21,206 nt of DNA, from NCBI GenBank assembly GCA_024741835.1, contig JAENRP010000526.1:1-21206 (forward strand), read 5' to 3'. Made by a program: the position numbers and the translations under genes. Below are positions 6,976-18,757 of this stretch, piece by piece. Every line of letters begins with the position of its first letter. Within the stretch, counting starts at the first letter, position 1. The DNA is from Diplocarpon mali. Taxonomy: Eukaryota > Ascomycota > Leotiomycetes > Helotiales > Drepanopezizaceae. The notes below the pieces were generated by a model that ran no database searches, was not told the origin of the DNA, and was given only the letters and a program-made list of their open reading frames with translations.

Positions 6976-9772
6976 AAATAATAACAATTTTAAACTTTTC
7001 ACTAACCCTTTATTTAAATCTTTTTAAACTCGTCTTAGTCACTTTAAGATTAACTCAGATTCTGAATGTTCTTTAAACCCTTTTGAATTTCGAAGTACTC
7101 CTCTTAGCAATTAATCTTATAATATCGAAACTTCCCTTTTGCCTCTTATAGATTCTATTAACCTAAACAGTTAGTATAAAACGATAATAGCCGCATTTAA
7201 GGCTATTATTAGTCACTTTCCCCTCTCTAGTTCCCTTAGCGCTCCTCACTTTATAAGCGCCAATATCACTGATTTCCTTAAGCAATATAAGGAAACTTAT
7301 TACGATTTTGGTATTATATAAGAGGATATGATTTCTCGACTTCCTTACTACTATGATTATATAAGTAAGGATATTATCAAGTCCTTTCCTAAATAGAAAA
7401 CTTATAGTTTATAGGAACTCCTTATTAAGGCCCTTAAATCTGAATTTCGCAAATTTAACAGATAGCAGATTTGCAATACCCTAGCTTTCTTAAAGGAATT
7501 TATTCTAATCACTTATACTCTTAAGGAACTTAAAAACTACTATCGGACTTTTACTTATATATCGAATACCTTAATCAGCTAGAAAATACTTAGTGAAGTT
7601 GAAAAAGGCCGCCTTTTCTTACTCAAATTACCTACTGGCCTTTGAAATAAGATCATTAAGCATTTCAGGATCGATAAGTAAGACCTTATAACCTTCGCCT
7701 TATTTAAGGAATTCTCGGCCTTTGCTTTGAAATCAGATCTTAATAAGAGAACTATTAATGCTATAGAGTAGGAAAAAGCCCCTACTCCCTCTTATACTAA
7801 AGACCTTAAGAGCCTGGTCCAAGAATACTCAAAGGCTTTAGAAGTTATAGAGGAGGCAAAGAAGAATCCAGTAGTTATACCTTTTACTTATAGTCCCGAC
7901 CTAGGAGTAAGATCTAACCTTAGAATTAAGGAACTTAAGACCTAATTTGTAGAACTTCGAATCTAAAGCTTAGAAACTAGGATTAATAATCTCTTATAGG
8001 AAAAATAGCATATTCCTTAATTTAGTAATAGATAAAACTCGGCTACTATAAGCTAACCTAGTAGTTCCTATTATCAAGCTCCTACTTTTTATCATTTGGA
8101 ATAACCAGCTAATATAAGAACGCAATAGCTGGCTAAAGAAGGAGGAATTGATCTTAACCAGCACTCTGCTAATATCAATACTATAAGGTACTAAGGAAAC
8201 GGCAATAGAAGACGACTAACCTGCAACTTTTATAATAATAAAGAACCTAACTGCGCTTTATATAAGTATCGCAACGATTGCCCTCTTTTCCTTCGTTTTA
8301 TTAATACTAAGGTTATGCATATTAATAAGTATAGGATGCTTTGCATTAAGGATCCTAGGCCAGAAGCTATCCCTATTAAAAAGCACTAGAATCGCTTATA
8401 GTTATAGACTATTCGAATAATGATATATAGTATAAAATAGGACGAGAATTTAGTCGAATAATAGCATATTATAGATATAAACGCCAAAATTCCAACTTAT
8501 ATATATACTAGTCTAACTAGCAACCTACCTAAGGGAGTTCTTAAGGACCTAGCTTCTAATCAAATAGCTATAGAAGTTAGAGGCATCTCTATCTTAAGAT
8601 AGGTTAATAATAACGTATCTACTAATATTAATACTGCTTCTATATTTAAAAACCCTTAGAATACTCAGCGTCCTTCTAGATCTACTACTCCCCTAATACT
8701 AATAAAACTAGCTAAAGTCCAAAAATCAATGCGTGCAACTTAGGAATCTCAATATAGAGTCCAAATGCTAAAAGATACCTAATAATCTAGAACTATAGTA
8801 GATAAGGATGAAGCTGATATAGTAAATGAATTAATCAGAGATATAATAGATAAAGATAGCTTTAAGCTTAAAGATTAAGAAGTTGAAGTTATTACGCAAA
8901 CCCTTAACCTTAAGCGAAAGAGATAGATATTAAAATAAGAGAAATTCGTCGACAAATACGCTAGTTCAACTGCAATAGAGAAAGCTATAGAGAATATTAT
9001 AGCTTAGCAAATTAACCTTATATTTAAAGACCTATTTAGTTTGATTGAACGCTTTAATAAAGTGCTAGGAAAGCATATCCTAATTGCCTTTAAAGATTTA
9101 AATAATAATAAGGAAATGGAAATTATAATATAAAAGAACTTTAAAAAGTACCTAGCCTTAATTAAATGTCTTTAGATTGCAAAAGATAAAGGAACCTAGA
9201 GGTACTATAATATTATAGTAATAGCTTTAATATCTTAAAATATCAATTGAAATTGTTTAGCAGTTGCGATAAAAAGCCCTATTATTATTTATTTTATAAA
9301 AGAATCAATTAAAGCAAAGGCTCTAATCGATTGTAGTTTAAAAGTTAATGTAATAATTAAAAAAGTGGCAGAAATAGCTCAATTGATAATCGTTAGCAAT
9401 CGACTTCTTATTTATTCGACTATCTTTAGATTGAAATATAATTTTAATAGATAGGTAAAAAATGTAAAGGTTAAAGTTAAAGGAATCGTTAATTATATTA
9501 ACTTTTTAATAATAGAGAATTCTTTAAATAATATTCTTTTAAGAATACCCTTTATTTTAGAATCTCAGCTAATATTTAACTATTCTAAAGATAGGCTTAT
9601 AAAAGCTAGCCTTTAGAATATAGATCGATCCTTAAAAGGATAAATAGTTATTATAAAAGATATAGTTAAATTCTAAAATAAGGTTTTAGGAAACGATTAG
9701 CTAGTATAAAGGCTAGGCTTAATGCTAGTAAAGGAAGGCACCTAGCAAGGAGTTATAGTAAAAGAAAGGTGA
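6962..9772 (+). pseudogene. Gypsy B: gag with zinc finger, and protease
   Basis: One frame runs without indel from about 6962 to TGA 9770-9772. The capsid-like part includes SANITDFLKQYKETYYDFGI, SEFRKFN and TYTLKELKNYYRTFTYIS, typical of fungal Gypsy gag. A zinc-finger remnant at 8222-8281 reads C-N-F-Y-N-N-K-E-P-N-C-A-L-Y-K-Y-R-N-D-C; Tyr replaces expected Cys and His. After a charged linker (8780-9180) comes a retropepsin remnant at 9320-9360, ALIDCSLKVNVI, matching A-L-I-D-S-G-S-E-V-N: catalytic Asp at 9329 kept, the Gly lost. ILLRIPFILESQ fits the later part of the protease fold. Gag would form the particle and protease process it. A palindromic repeat at 7884-7910 adds FTYSPDLGV in the linker. 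The terminal TGA is probably the true stop, because the others are TAA/TAG replacing Gln or Trp. Confidence 0.8.
7884..7910 (+). repeat. Palindromic repeat, copy 5 (in frame in Gypsy B gag)
   Basis: TTACTTATAG... ends ...CTAGGAGTAA around TCCCGAC. In the gag frame it encodes TYSPDLGV, in the linker between the capsid-like part and the zinc finger. Confidence 0.6.
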
Positions 9773-9797
9773 GTTTGCTAATTTTAAATAATAGCGA

Positions 9798-9827
9798 TTT
9801 GACTTGCAGTCTTAGATTAAGAGTCAA
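9798..9827 (+). repeat. Palindromic repeat, copy 6 (in frame at start of Gypsy B pol)
   Basis: TTTGACTTGCAG... ends ...AAGAGTCAAA. Encodes LTCSLRLRVK just after the gag stop. Confidence 0.65.
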
Positions 9828-9962
9828 ATCTGGAATTTTGAAAATTAGTATAATCGGCGTTTTATTAGCTTAACAATTAAGAAAAAAGAAAAATAAAGTA
9901 GAGAAGAGAGTTCGTTTTATAAATTTTAATAATTTATTAATTATTTTAAAAAACCTAAAAAC

Positions 9963-9987
9963 CACTTATAAGCTAGACCCGCAAGTG
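9963..9987 (+). repeat. Palindromic repeat, copy 7 (in frame in Gypsy B pol)
   Basis: CACTTATAAGC... ends ...CCGCAAGTG. In the pol frame it encodes TYKLDPQVK, in the linker before RT. Confidence 0.6.
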
Positions 9988-11930
9988 AAAAATAATAAAA
10001 TTACTAATAATATTTCCATTTACGCACTTTAAATTAACGACTTAGAAAATCTTTTATTTATTTTTAAAAAGGAAAATTCGGACCGTTTTATAAAATTTAA
10101 TAAAAAAGGAAAGAAGTAGAGAAGCATAGTACTAGCTAATATTTAAACTATATATAAAAGTAAGGCTAATAAAGTACGACCGATAGATTAGGGAATCTCT
10201 AATAGCTTAAAGCCTAGAGGACTGGATAATTAGTTTAAATAAGATAAGAAGCTTCGACCTCTAAAGCTAGGTGGCAAATTCGACAAGTTTATTATAAGTA
10301 GATTTTCTAATAAACCTATTGGATATTAGCTAATAAAAGAATGTTTTAATATACTGAAAATTGGAGATGACTTAATAGAATAAGAATGCGAACTACTTTA
10401 TAAAACCTTAATAAATCGAAAGGACGCCTTAGCTTTTGATTAAACGGAACTTGGCTAGATTCGAAAAGAGGTTATACCTTATATTAAGATTAAAACAATA
10501 CCTTATAAAGCCTGGCAAGAGAAAATATTCAAGGTCCTTAAAGCTCTTTAAGAAAAGGTAATCGAAATGTTAAAGGATAAGCTAAAGTAAGGTATTCTCG
10601 AGTTCTATAATAGTCCTTATAGAAACAAATGGTTCTTAGTTGCTAAAAAGGAGAAGGGAACTTATAGACTAATAATAGCAGTAGTAAAGATGAACCGAGT
10701 AACTGTTAAAGATGCTAATATTCCTCCAAATGTGGATAAGTTCTTAAATAAATTCGCAAGATTAACCTATAGCTCTCTTATTAACTTCTTCTTTAAATAT
10801 AATTAATTTATTCTTAATGTTAAATTAAGAGATATAATAGTAATTCAAACCCCTCTTAGGCTACTTCGAATAATAAGATTACCTTAAGAGGCTATAAATT
10901 CGATCGCTTAATTTATTTAAGTAATCTATAAGATACTAGTAGATTGTATACCTAATATTGCGCTCCCTTATATAAATAATATAAAAGTAAAAGGATTAAG
11001 ATTATTCTATAACTATAAAGAAGTTCTCCTTAGTATATAATAATTTATAATAGAACATATTTAGAACCTGGACCAAGTGCTTATACGATTCGAAAGGATA
11101 GGAGCAATAGTTAGTCCGAAGTTATAATACTATCTCTTATTAATAGAAATTATTAGTTTTATTATTGATTTTAATAGCCGAAGTCCTTAAAGGGCTAAAG
11201 TACTTAAAATCGATAAATAGAAAAGGTATGATAATATGGTAGAAGCTCGCGCGTTTATTAGAGTTATAGTATACTATTGCATTTAGATTAAGGATTTCGC
11301 TAAAAAAGCAGCACCTATTTACTCCTTATTTTAGAAAGGGGCTAAGTTTGAGTAGGAGGAACCCTAAATGGAAGCTATAAGACAACTGAAGCAAGCGTTA
11401 CTTAAAGCGCTATATCTGATTAAAATAGACTATAAAGCTGACGCTAGGCCAATTATACTAATAATTGATACAAGCTTAATCGGATAGGGTGCTATCCTTT
11501 AATAAGCTGATAGCTAGTAGAAAAGATATCTAGCTCGCTTTGAAAGTGGTCTTTAAAATCTAGTAGAAATAAAGTATAATACTATTAAACGGGAATGTAA
11601 AGGCGCTTTAAAGGCGATAAAAAAGATAAGAAGCGACCTTTATAGCATTTACTTCATCCTTGAAACTAATATTAAAGTGCTAATAGAACAACTGAATAGA
11701 GCTGTAAGCGACTTATTAAAAGCCTTATTAATAAAATGGATTGCTTAGATAAGACTAATAGACTTTAAAGTCAAATATATTCCAGGAATGAAAAATACTA
11801 CTATTAATAGCCTTTTAAGAAGAACTCGTCCCTATCCCTCTAATTTGATTAAAGAAGACGAAATAGATATTAATAAGTAGGTAAAGAACGAAGTTGGTTA
11901 TCTATTAATATATTGCCTTAAAGGGACTTA

Positions 11931-11953
11931 ACTCGCAAGCCTAGCCTGCAAGT
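11931..11953. repeat. Palindromic repeat, copy 8 (out of phase in Gypsy B pol)
   Basis: ACTCGCAAGCC... ends ...CCTGCAAGT. It lies between RNase H and integrase. The pol frame reads it as LASLACKS, the only copy in B or the paralogues not read in the usual phase. Confidence 0.65.
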
Positions 11954-13365
11954 CAAATAAAAGAATTTTATCACTTAACTACTTAAGTGACTCTAAAGAA
12001 ATTGCAAAATTTTTAATTATACTTAAATAACTAAAGATAGTTGCTTTTAAAGATTTTCAGAAATTCAAAGCTAAAGCTCTGATTTATCTAATGTAAGAAA
12101 GACGATTATTTAAAAGGAGCAATAACTTATTCCCTATACAACTCTACTTAGATAATGAAAAACTAAGGGCTAAGGCTATCTAGGATATTTATAAGGAAAC
12201 TGGCTACTAAAGAGCTAAGTCCACTTACTATTAACTCTTAAGAAAATTCTTTTAGAAAGGCTCTTTTAAGGACTGCAAAGCTTTTATAAAGAGTTGCATC
12301 TCCTATTAGAAACGAAAACCTAATTGTAAGGAAAATCCCTTATTCCCAACCTGGCTATTAGGCCTTTTTTACAAAGTCAGCTTTAATATTATATAAGTAC
12401 TAACTATTAAGAATAGGATAATATGTTTTATTTTAGCAAAGGAAGACCTATTAAGATGGCCTAAAGGACAACCTTTAAGATCTATTAACTTTGAATCTAT
12501 TGCAAAGTTCCTCTAAGAAGACGTAGTCTATTGCTATAGACTTTTTAGCAGATTAACTATTAATAAAGGCCTTAAAAACAAAGGAGTAGTTAAAGCTTTC
12601 TTACGAAAATATAGTATTAAATAGGTTCAAATCTTAGTGTATAATTCGAAAGCTAATAGAGTGGTAGAATAAGGATACTATAATATTCTTAATAGTCTAT
12701 CTAAAGTTACTTACAGAGGATTTAAGGATTAGATAAAACGCTTTTATAGAATACTCTTTGCTTATCGAATGATAATTTATAAACCGACTAGAGTTATACT
12801 ATTCTTTCTTATTTATAGTAGAGAGGCATAGCTCCCTTTTGAATCCCGATGGCTTATTTAGAGATTGTTCGACTATAGTCAAATTTAGAACCGTTCCAAT
12901 TTGCTTGCGATAAGATGCTAATAACTTAAGCTTTAAGATATAGATATAGAGGAAATCATTCTATAAAAGAAACGATATTAGGAAAAAGCTAAGAAAGCAT
13001 AGGCTGCTTTTAAAGTACTTAAAACGCACCCTATTTGAAAAGATAATCTCGTCTTAGTCTACGATATTGCAAGAAGTATTAATATATTAATAGATATTAA
13101 ACTTGACTATCGATAGCTTAGTCTATTTAAGGTTAAATCCGAGTAGAAAGAAAAGGGATACTATTCTCTTTAAGAACTTAACGGAGTCGATATTAAGAGA
13201 ACCTTTGCAGCCAATCGACTAAAGCGCTTTTATCGATGCGATTAGACCTTATTCCCTTTAGAAGACGAATTAGAAATTGATATAACCTTCGAATCCTTTA
13301 TAGGAACCGACGGCGATATAAGCAATTTTAAACCCTTAGATAAAGACCAAGATTTTTCCAATTTG

Positions 13366-13388
13366 ACCTATAAGCTAGTCCTACAAGT
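13366..13388 (+). repeat. Palindromic repeat, copy 9 (in frame near Gypsy B pol C-terminus)
   Basis: ACCTATAAGC... ends ...CCTACAAGT. Encodes TYKLVLQVK close to the end of pol and resembles copy 7. Confidence 0.55.
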
Positions 13389-13470
13389 GAAGAATATTAA
13401 AATACTTAACTAATCGCAACCTTAAGTCATTATTCTTAAAATATCTAAAGAACGTAAGCGGAAATACTAA

Positions 13471-13782
13471 ACGATTTCCTAGCCTATCAATTATCTTACC
13501 TTCTTTTAATCTTTATTTTTACATTTTTAGCAAGGTCGCCTCCTTTATTATTTAAAATATAGATCTTTTAGGATCACTTTAAATTTTTACCTACTTTAAC
13601 TTATTTTGCATTCTTAATATTAGCCTTTAATTATAATATTCCTATTACTTTCCTTAAATAATAAATAAAAAGTCCAATTTCCTTAATATATATATAGTAA
13701 ACCTATTGTAGCTTATATGCCCTTTTAATTCTTATACCCTATTGAACTCTCTTATTTATACTACCTATCTTTTACAAGCAAT
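13471..13782 (+). promoter_or_regulatory. Gap between Gypsy B pol and paralogue 1, with TATA-like site
   Basis: No coding frame and no copy of the 5970-6207 segment, so no 3' LTR for Gypsy B is visible here. The stretch is T-rich. TATATATATA at 13686-13695 lies about 90 bp before the ATG at 13783 and is followed by T/C-rich sequence, as in fungal promoters and leaders. Confidence 0.4.
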
Positions 13783-14626
13783 ATGCCTTTAAAGAACTTA
13801 TAAATGGTTTTATCTGCTATAATAGGGGATAAATAAGTACTAGTTACAAACTTCTCTTAAGATAGTAGAGCTATTGCATCGTTAGAGAGCTTCAAATCGA
13901 CCTACGTAGCCTTAGGAGATATAGAGTAATAAAAACTCCTTTTAGCTTATGCGAATGCTATTAGCAACCTTTTAACCTAAGTAGCCCTTGGAATTCTCTA
14001 ATTTAACGACTTCCTAACTAAAGAATTAAGACTAAAGGGAATCTCTAAAGAGGAATTCTTAGCCGACGCAGATTAATATATAACCTTGGCTAATACTTTC
14101 AAAACGGATTAAGATAAAAGAGAAGAATCTATTTAATAACTAGATAATTTAGCTATTAATAAGAGAGGACTCCTATTTCGTTTGCGCTTCTTAATAAATA
14201 TTGATTCTAATAATAGAAGATAAGTATTATTAAAAATTCTTAAGGAAAACACTCCTACTGCTAGAGCTATTTAGATTCTCAATTTCTTTATTATTTAAGA
14301 AGGAGTAGCAAAATTCTAAGGCAATCGAATTTGCGGTCGCAGATTTATAGGCCTATCTAATGCAATACTTATAGCAGCTGATAGGGCTATAAAAAGATCA
14401 AATTAAGCTATAGATATTACCCTACCTAATAGCACTATTATTAATATACTAGGGCTTTGCGCTTCTGCTTATAGTTTACTTATTTTAAGAGAGAACTGGA
14501 CTCTTATAATAGGATTTAGATAAGATTTCTTTAATAATAAAGAAGGGAATTGGTTATTTATAGTTAAGCCTACCTTAAAATTCGCTTCTTAACTTAAAGA
14601 TATAATAAGTGCTAAACTATATAATT

Positions 14627-14653
14627 TAACTCGCAGTCCTAGACTAGGAGTTA
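14627..14653 (+). repeat. Palindromic repeat, copy 10 (in frame in paralogue 1)
   Basis: TAACTCGCAGTCC... ends ...GACTAGGAGTTA. Encodes LTRSPRLGVR after the conserved N-terminal part. Confidence 0.65.
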
Positions 14654-16014
14654 GAAATGAGAATTTTAAAACTGGACTTAACCTGCCTTTTGCTAAAATG
14701 ATTTTAGAAACTACTGCTAAATAAACTGCCTAAACGCTTAGCGTAGCCTCTTTAGAATTTTCAAAATCTTTAAAGGACTCTCCTTTAGCTAAACGACCTA
14801 TTTTAACTCAACTTTTAAAAAGGATAGATCGTTTGATAGCTACCTTAGCTAATTTGCAATTTGAAACTAAAGGATTATAAGCTCACTTAAACTCCTTCCC
14901 TAATAACTTAAAGGAGCTAGTTCTTAACTTCTTTATATTTATATATAACTGTTTTAGAAATAATAATATAAAAGAAGACCCTATTCTTATTATTCTAAAG
15001 ACAACTAAGAGAGCTATTAAATAGATTCAATAGCTTATCTTAAACGAGTTCGCTTCTATAGATATTATTTAATTCTTTAATAATTATAAAAGTCAAGAAC
15101 CTAGTCTCTTAGATACTAAGCAAGACTATTTTATCTTATAAGAAAGAGAATGCAAAGAGGAATCTATTAATTAAAACATTTATAATTATAATAATATGCC
15201 TCAATCGGTTATTCTCAACCTTAAGCTTAAAGAATAATATAATATTTAAGTGTCCTTTGCAATAAAGACTCGCTTTTGACAATATCTTCCTAGCATAGGA
15301 ATCAAAGGGAAAAGACCTTACAACCTTTATATTCGCTCTCTTTCGGTTTACTATAGTCTTAATTATAAAGGATTTGATATTAACGAAACTATTAAATACC
15401 TTAAACTTCTTTATATAATAGAAGATATTGATCTTTTTCTAATCCACTTTAATAATCAGTTCTTTATCTTTTTAAGGATACGCAAATCCAACCTATTAAT
15501 AATAAAAGCATCTCTAGGTGCTGTAAAATTCAAGGCTGATCCTAAAGCCTTAAAGGCGTTAGAGCCGATTGAATAGAATAATTCTTTCTTTTTAATATTA
15601 TTAAGCAATAAATAGCAAGAGGAAATAGAGGAAGAAGGGTCAATTATGATGCCTAAACCCTTCGGATGCCGCTTCTTAACCGACAATTTTACTATTAATA
15701 ATAGTGCTTTTATAAGTATATTCCTCTCTATTATAAGATAAGAAGTAAAGATATACCTTTATCACTTCCGCCCTATGGATAACGCGACCTTTATACCTTC
15801 TTATTTTCTTTATAATATAATATTTAGCCTTACTTAATAAGTCCTTTAAATATATTATAGACTCTACCTCTTAGCTATAATAGTAAAAAGTAAAGGAGCC
15901 TATTAGCTTATAGCCTACCTTAAACCTCTCTAATTAATTGGCCTTAGTCTTTATAATTAAGTCGTTTTAATAAAGAGAGATACAAGTGCTACTAATAAAG
16001 AAATTCCGATTTTT

Positions 16015-16038
16015 ACTTATAGTCCCAGCCTGCGAGTC
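16015..16038 (+). repeat. Palindromic repeat, copy 11 (in frame in paralogue 1)
   Basis: ACTTATAGTCC... ends ...CCTGCGAGTC. Encodes TYSPSLRV after the conserved AYLKPL block, near the position of copy 15 in paralogue 2. Confidence 0.65.
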
Positions 16039-16899
16039 AATTTTATTAGAAAGTAAGTCTTAGATTATTAAATCCTACCGATCGGATAAAGGCCAGCTTT
16101 TAAAAGCCTTAATAAGTAGGTCGGCTCTTAGTCGATTATAAAACTTACTCTATCTATAAAGAAGATAAGTCGATAGACTTCTTAAGCACTTAGTTCAAAA
16201 TCTTAATTAGCTCAAATAATTGTAAAGTTAAAGCGAAAGGAGATCTTGCGACCTATTACTAATAATAGCAATCCAATTATAATAATGATAAAATAGGGAC
16301 ACTTTCTTAAAATGCTTTCGGACAATTCTTATAAGACTAATAGTTTTATAGCCTTTTGCAATAATTATATAGCTATCCTTAATAAGAATACCTTAGAAAA
16401 TGAGACTCGAATCTCCGATTTTATCTTTTCAATCTTTACTTTAAAGTAACCTCTAGTATCTTAATAGATTAACGCAAGTAGAACTACTATACCTTTCAAG
16501 GCAGCTTTTCATCTTAAGAACTGCAGTAGCCTCTTTAAAGCTATTATTAATCGATGCTCTTAAATAGATCCATCGGTTATAATCGAAGTATAGGAGTTAT
16601 TTCTTCTTAATAAAGACGAATTGAAAATCCACCTTATAGAATATAATCAAAAGCTCTTTAATGCCCTTATTAAGGCCTAGATGAATATTATAAATACTAA
16701 GTTGCTTCTTTATAAACTTAAGTCTTAAGGATAGTATAATAAAGTAAATGCTATCTAAAAGCCTAATGCACTAATTGATAAAGGCATTATTATAAGAAAA
16801 TTCGGAAAAGAGACGAACTGAGACTTTAGTATAGTATTAGACCCTGATTTAGGAACCAATCCCCTGTTTTTACCTTTAAGCTTAGAAACGCCAAGACTG

Positions 16900-16922
16900 A
16901 CTTGCGAGCCTGGCCTATAAGT
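16900..16922 (+). repeat. Palindromic repeat, copy 12 (in frame in paralogue 1)
   Basis: ACTTGCGAGCC T GGCCTATAAGT: arms pair apart from transitions. Encodes TCEPGL-x-V near the C-terminus. Confidence 0.7.
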
Positions 16923-17100
16923 AAGGTTGGACTTAGCTAGCTTAAGCCTATAAGAAGGTTCGGATAAACCTTAGTTACCAAATCTAAGGGTACTAATAGA
17001 AGATCCTTTAAAAGAGGTCCTTAAAGCTAAGAAATCGCTAAGAAATAAGAACTAACGCAAGAGAAGAAGACTTTAAAGTAATAATAGAACTGATAATTGA

Positions 17101-17660
17101 GTCGATTCGATCTGAAGAATTATAATTTACCTCTCCCTTTAAAAACCATTTAAAGAAATTGCAAATTAGATATTGAATTTTTTTAAGATTATCTACTTTC
17201 TATATACCTATACCTCTTTATTCTCTATTTATTATTCTATTCTATATATATTCTTTACTCTACTTCATTCTTTATATAATCTACCCCTTGATTATTTCCT
17301 TTATATACAACTTTCTAATACTTACCTTTGAAATATCATCCTTACCTTTAAAGAATTATTATTTACTAATTATAAGTCCTTATATGCGTCACACCCTACT
17401 TTTATTCCTACTTCCAAGCTCATTATGCCTACTTTTCCTTTATATACTAGCGCGATTCCAAACTCTATAAATAAGCCTCTCTTTATATAACGATTTTACT
17501 TTTTTTACTTTCTCTACAACCCTACTAGACCTATAATACTAGCATTACTACTATTGTCTTTCTATTATCAATCTTTTCTAGTATAGGCCTCTTATATTAT
17601 TAATCTTTCTTAAATAATCATCTCTTTATTTAAAGCTACCCCCCTGCCGACTAATTCATC
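17101..17660 (+). promoter_or_regulatory. T/C-rich gap before paralogue 2 with TATA-like site
   Basis: The 560 bp between the two paralogues is rich in T and C and poor in G. TATAAATA at 17466-17473 lies about 190 bp before the likely start, followed by a pyrimidine-rich stretch, as in fungal promoters. A 60-codon stop-free stretch at 17288-17470 has a biased Leu/Ser/Phe make-up explained by the T/C bias, so I do not call it a gene. Confidence 0.4.
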
Positions 17661-18548
17661 ATAGCACTACTAAGCTTAAATAAGAAAGCCATACCTAAGA
17701 AGAATATATCAGTTATTACCTTAGGCAGCAAGTCAATGAATACTACTAGCAATAAGCTAATATTAAAGGGTGGCTTTTTATAAGAGGGCAAGTCATTAAG
17801 ATCATTAGAAGATATAGTAAGCACTTATAGAACGTTAGATGAAATAAAATAATAGGTATTCCTGAACTTATCTATTAAAGTGTTAAACTACAGAATCTTT
17901 GCAGTTAAAGAAGGATTTTTAAGCTTTAATGATTTTCTTAAGAATAAGCTTAAGATAAAGGGAATCGATTGTAAAAAATTCCTATAGGAATATTAAAGGT
18001 ATGCTAATTCAGTCGATCTATTTTGGAAGAATCGAAATAAGAAAAATGAGTGTATAAAAAGGTTATTACAATTTATAGGTAGTACCTATGGTATACTTTT
18101 TCAAACACACTTTATAACTAATATTACCGCTAATAACGCCTTGCAGGGGCTTGGCAAAATTTTTAAGACATACTAACCAGTGGCAAAGGCCATATAGGTA
18201 TTAAATCATTTTACCATCTAAGAGGGTATGAAAAAGCTGTAAGGAAATAGTACGCGAGGTAGAAAATTTATAGGTTTCTTAAGTACCATTATCCACTCTG
18301 CCATTCAGATTATAAAAGACAGCCCCTCTTAGTATAATAATATTGCGTTGCTAGATTAAATAGTTCTAAATACCCTTAGTTTGCAATAGTCATAATATGG
18401 TTTACTTATTATAAAGGAAAAGATAATCTATCTAGCTGAGTATACTATAAACTACTTTAATAATAAGATAGAAAGATAGGAGTTTATTATACCTACTGCT
18501 TAGAAAATGCTGCCACCTTTAGAAGATTCAACTGACGAGTAAAATTTG

Positions 18549-18571
18549 ACTTATAGGCCTGGCCTATAAGT
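18549..18571 (+). repeat. Palindromic repeat, copy 13 (perfect; in frame in paralogue 2)
   Basis: A perfect palindrome: the 11-base arm ACTTATAGGCC, a single T, then the exact reverse complement. Encodes TYRPGL-x-V. Confidence 0.8.
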
Positions 18572-18734
18572 GGAAGTACTACGTAAGGAGGATATCCCTA
18601 AGCTAGAGGTGCCTATAATACCTAGAACTTAAATAGCTGACTATTGCGATTACTAATCATTAGACTTAAACGAGTTTGATTCATTATCTTTAAAGATGCT
18701 TTAAACACTTAAAATATAAGTGGTAAAGAAGTTG

Positions 18735-18757
18735 ACTTATAAGCCTGGCTTATAGGT
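18735..18757 (+). repeat. Palindromic repeat, copy 14 (in frame in paralogue 2)
   Basis: Arm ACTTATAAGCC, a T, then GGCTTATAGGT: one mismatch pair. Encodes TYKPGL-x-V, 62 codons after copy 13. Confidence 0.75.

Larger units (their letters stand above)
9773..13470 (+). pseudogene. Gypsy B: pol with reverse transcriptase, RNase H and integrase
   Basis: The frame after the gag stop (shifted by -1) is continuous to about TAA 13468-13470. RT spans roughly 10300-11150: SPYRNKWFLVAKKEKGTYRL, PPNVDKFLNKFA, and the catalytic box at 10969-10980 as YINN before IKVKG, both Asp now Asn. RNase H follows at 11400-11800 (IILIIDTSLIG-x-GAIL with TAG for Trp; FKVKYIPGMKNTT). Integrase has a degraded HHCC finger (ETGY...FKDCKAFIKSCISY, 12184-12320). 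Of its D,D,E triad, D1 is Asn at 12385-12387, D2 Asn at 12562-12564, and the Glu survives at 12667-12669 within NSKANRVVE. The C-terminal part holds a chromatin-tail-like region and a basic end (ERKRKY). Three in-frame palindromic repeats lie at 9798, 9963 and 13366; a fourth at 11931 is out of phase. The element is dead. Confidence 0.86.
13783..17100 (+). pseudogene. Paralogue 1: large decayed gene of unknown function
   Basis: ATG at 13783 opens one frame that continues to TGA 17098-17100, 1105 codons, with no indel. Premature stops are TAA/TAG at likely Gln codons and one TGA (after TRF) that fits CGA. It starts MPLKNL-x-MVLSAIIGDK. Three blocks are shared with the gene at 17661: FNDFL-x-x-x-L-x-x-KGI (residue 74 on), AI-x-ILNFFII-x-EGVAKF then GNRICGRRFIG (residue 162 on), and YHFRPMDNATF...FLYNI (residue 660 on), followed by AYLKPL. 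The C-terminus is basic (RKRRRL), possibly a nuclear signal. I see no transmembrane segment or known catalytic motif. Three in-frame palindromic repeats occur at 14627, 16015 and 16900. It could be a protein of a mobile element or a duplicated host gene caught by RIP. Confidence 0.7.

Noticed and set aside
15456..15686. 76-codon open frame on the minus strand
   Set aside because: Antisense to paralogue 1, whose frame is continuous through this part.
17288..17470. 60-codon open frame between the paralogues
   Set aside because: Composition follows the T/C-rich leader and no protein-like pattern extends beyond it.
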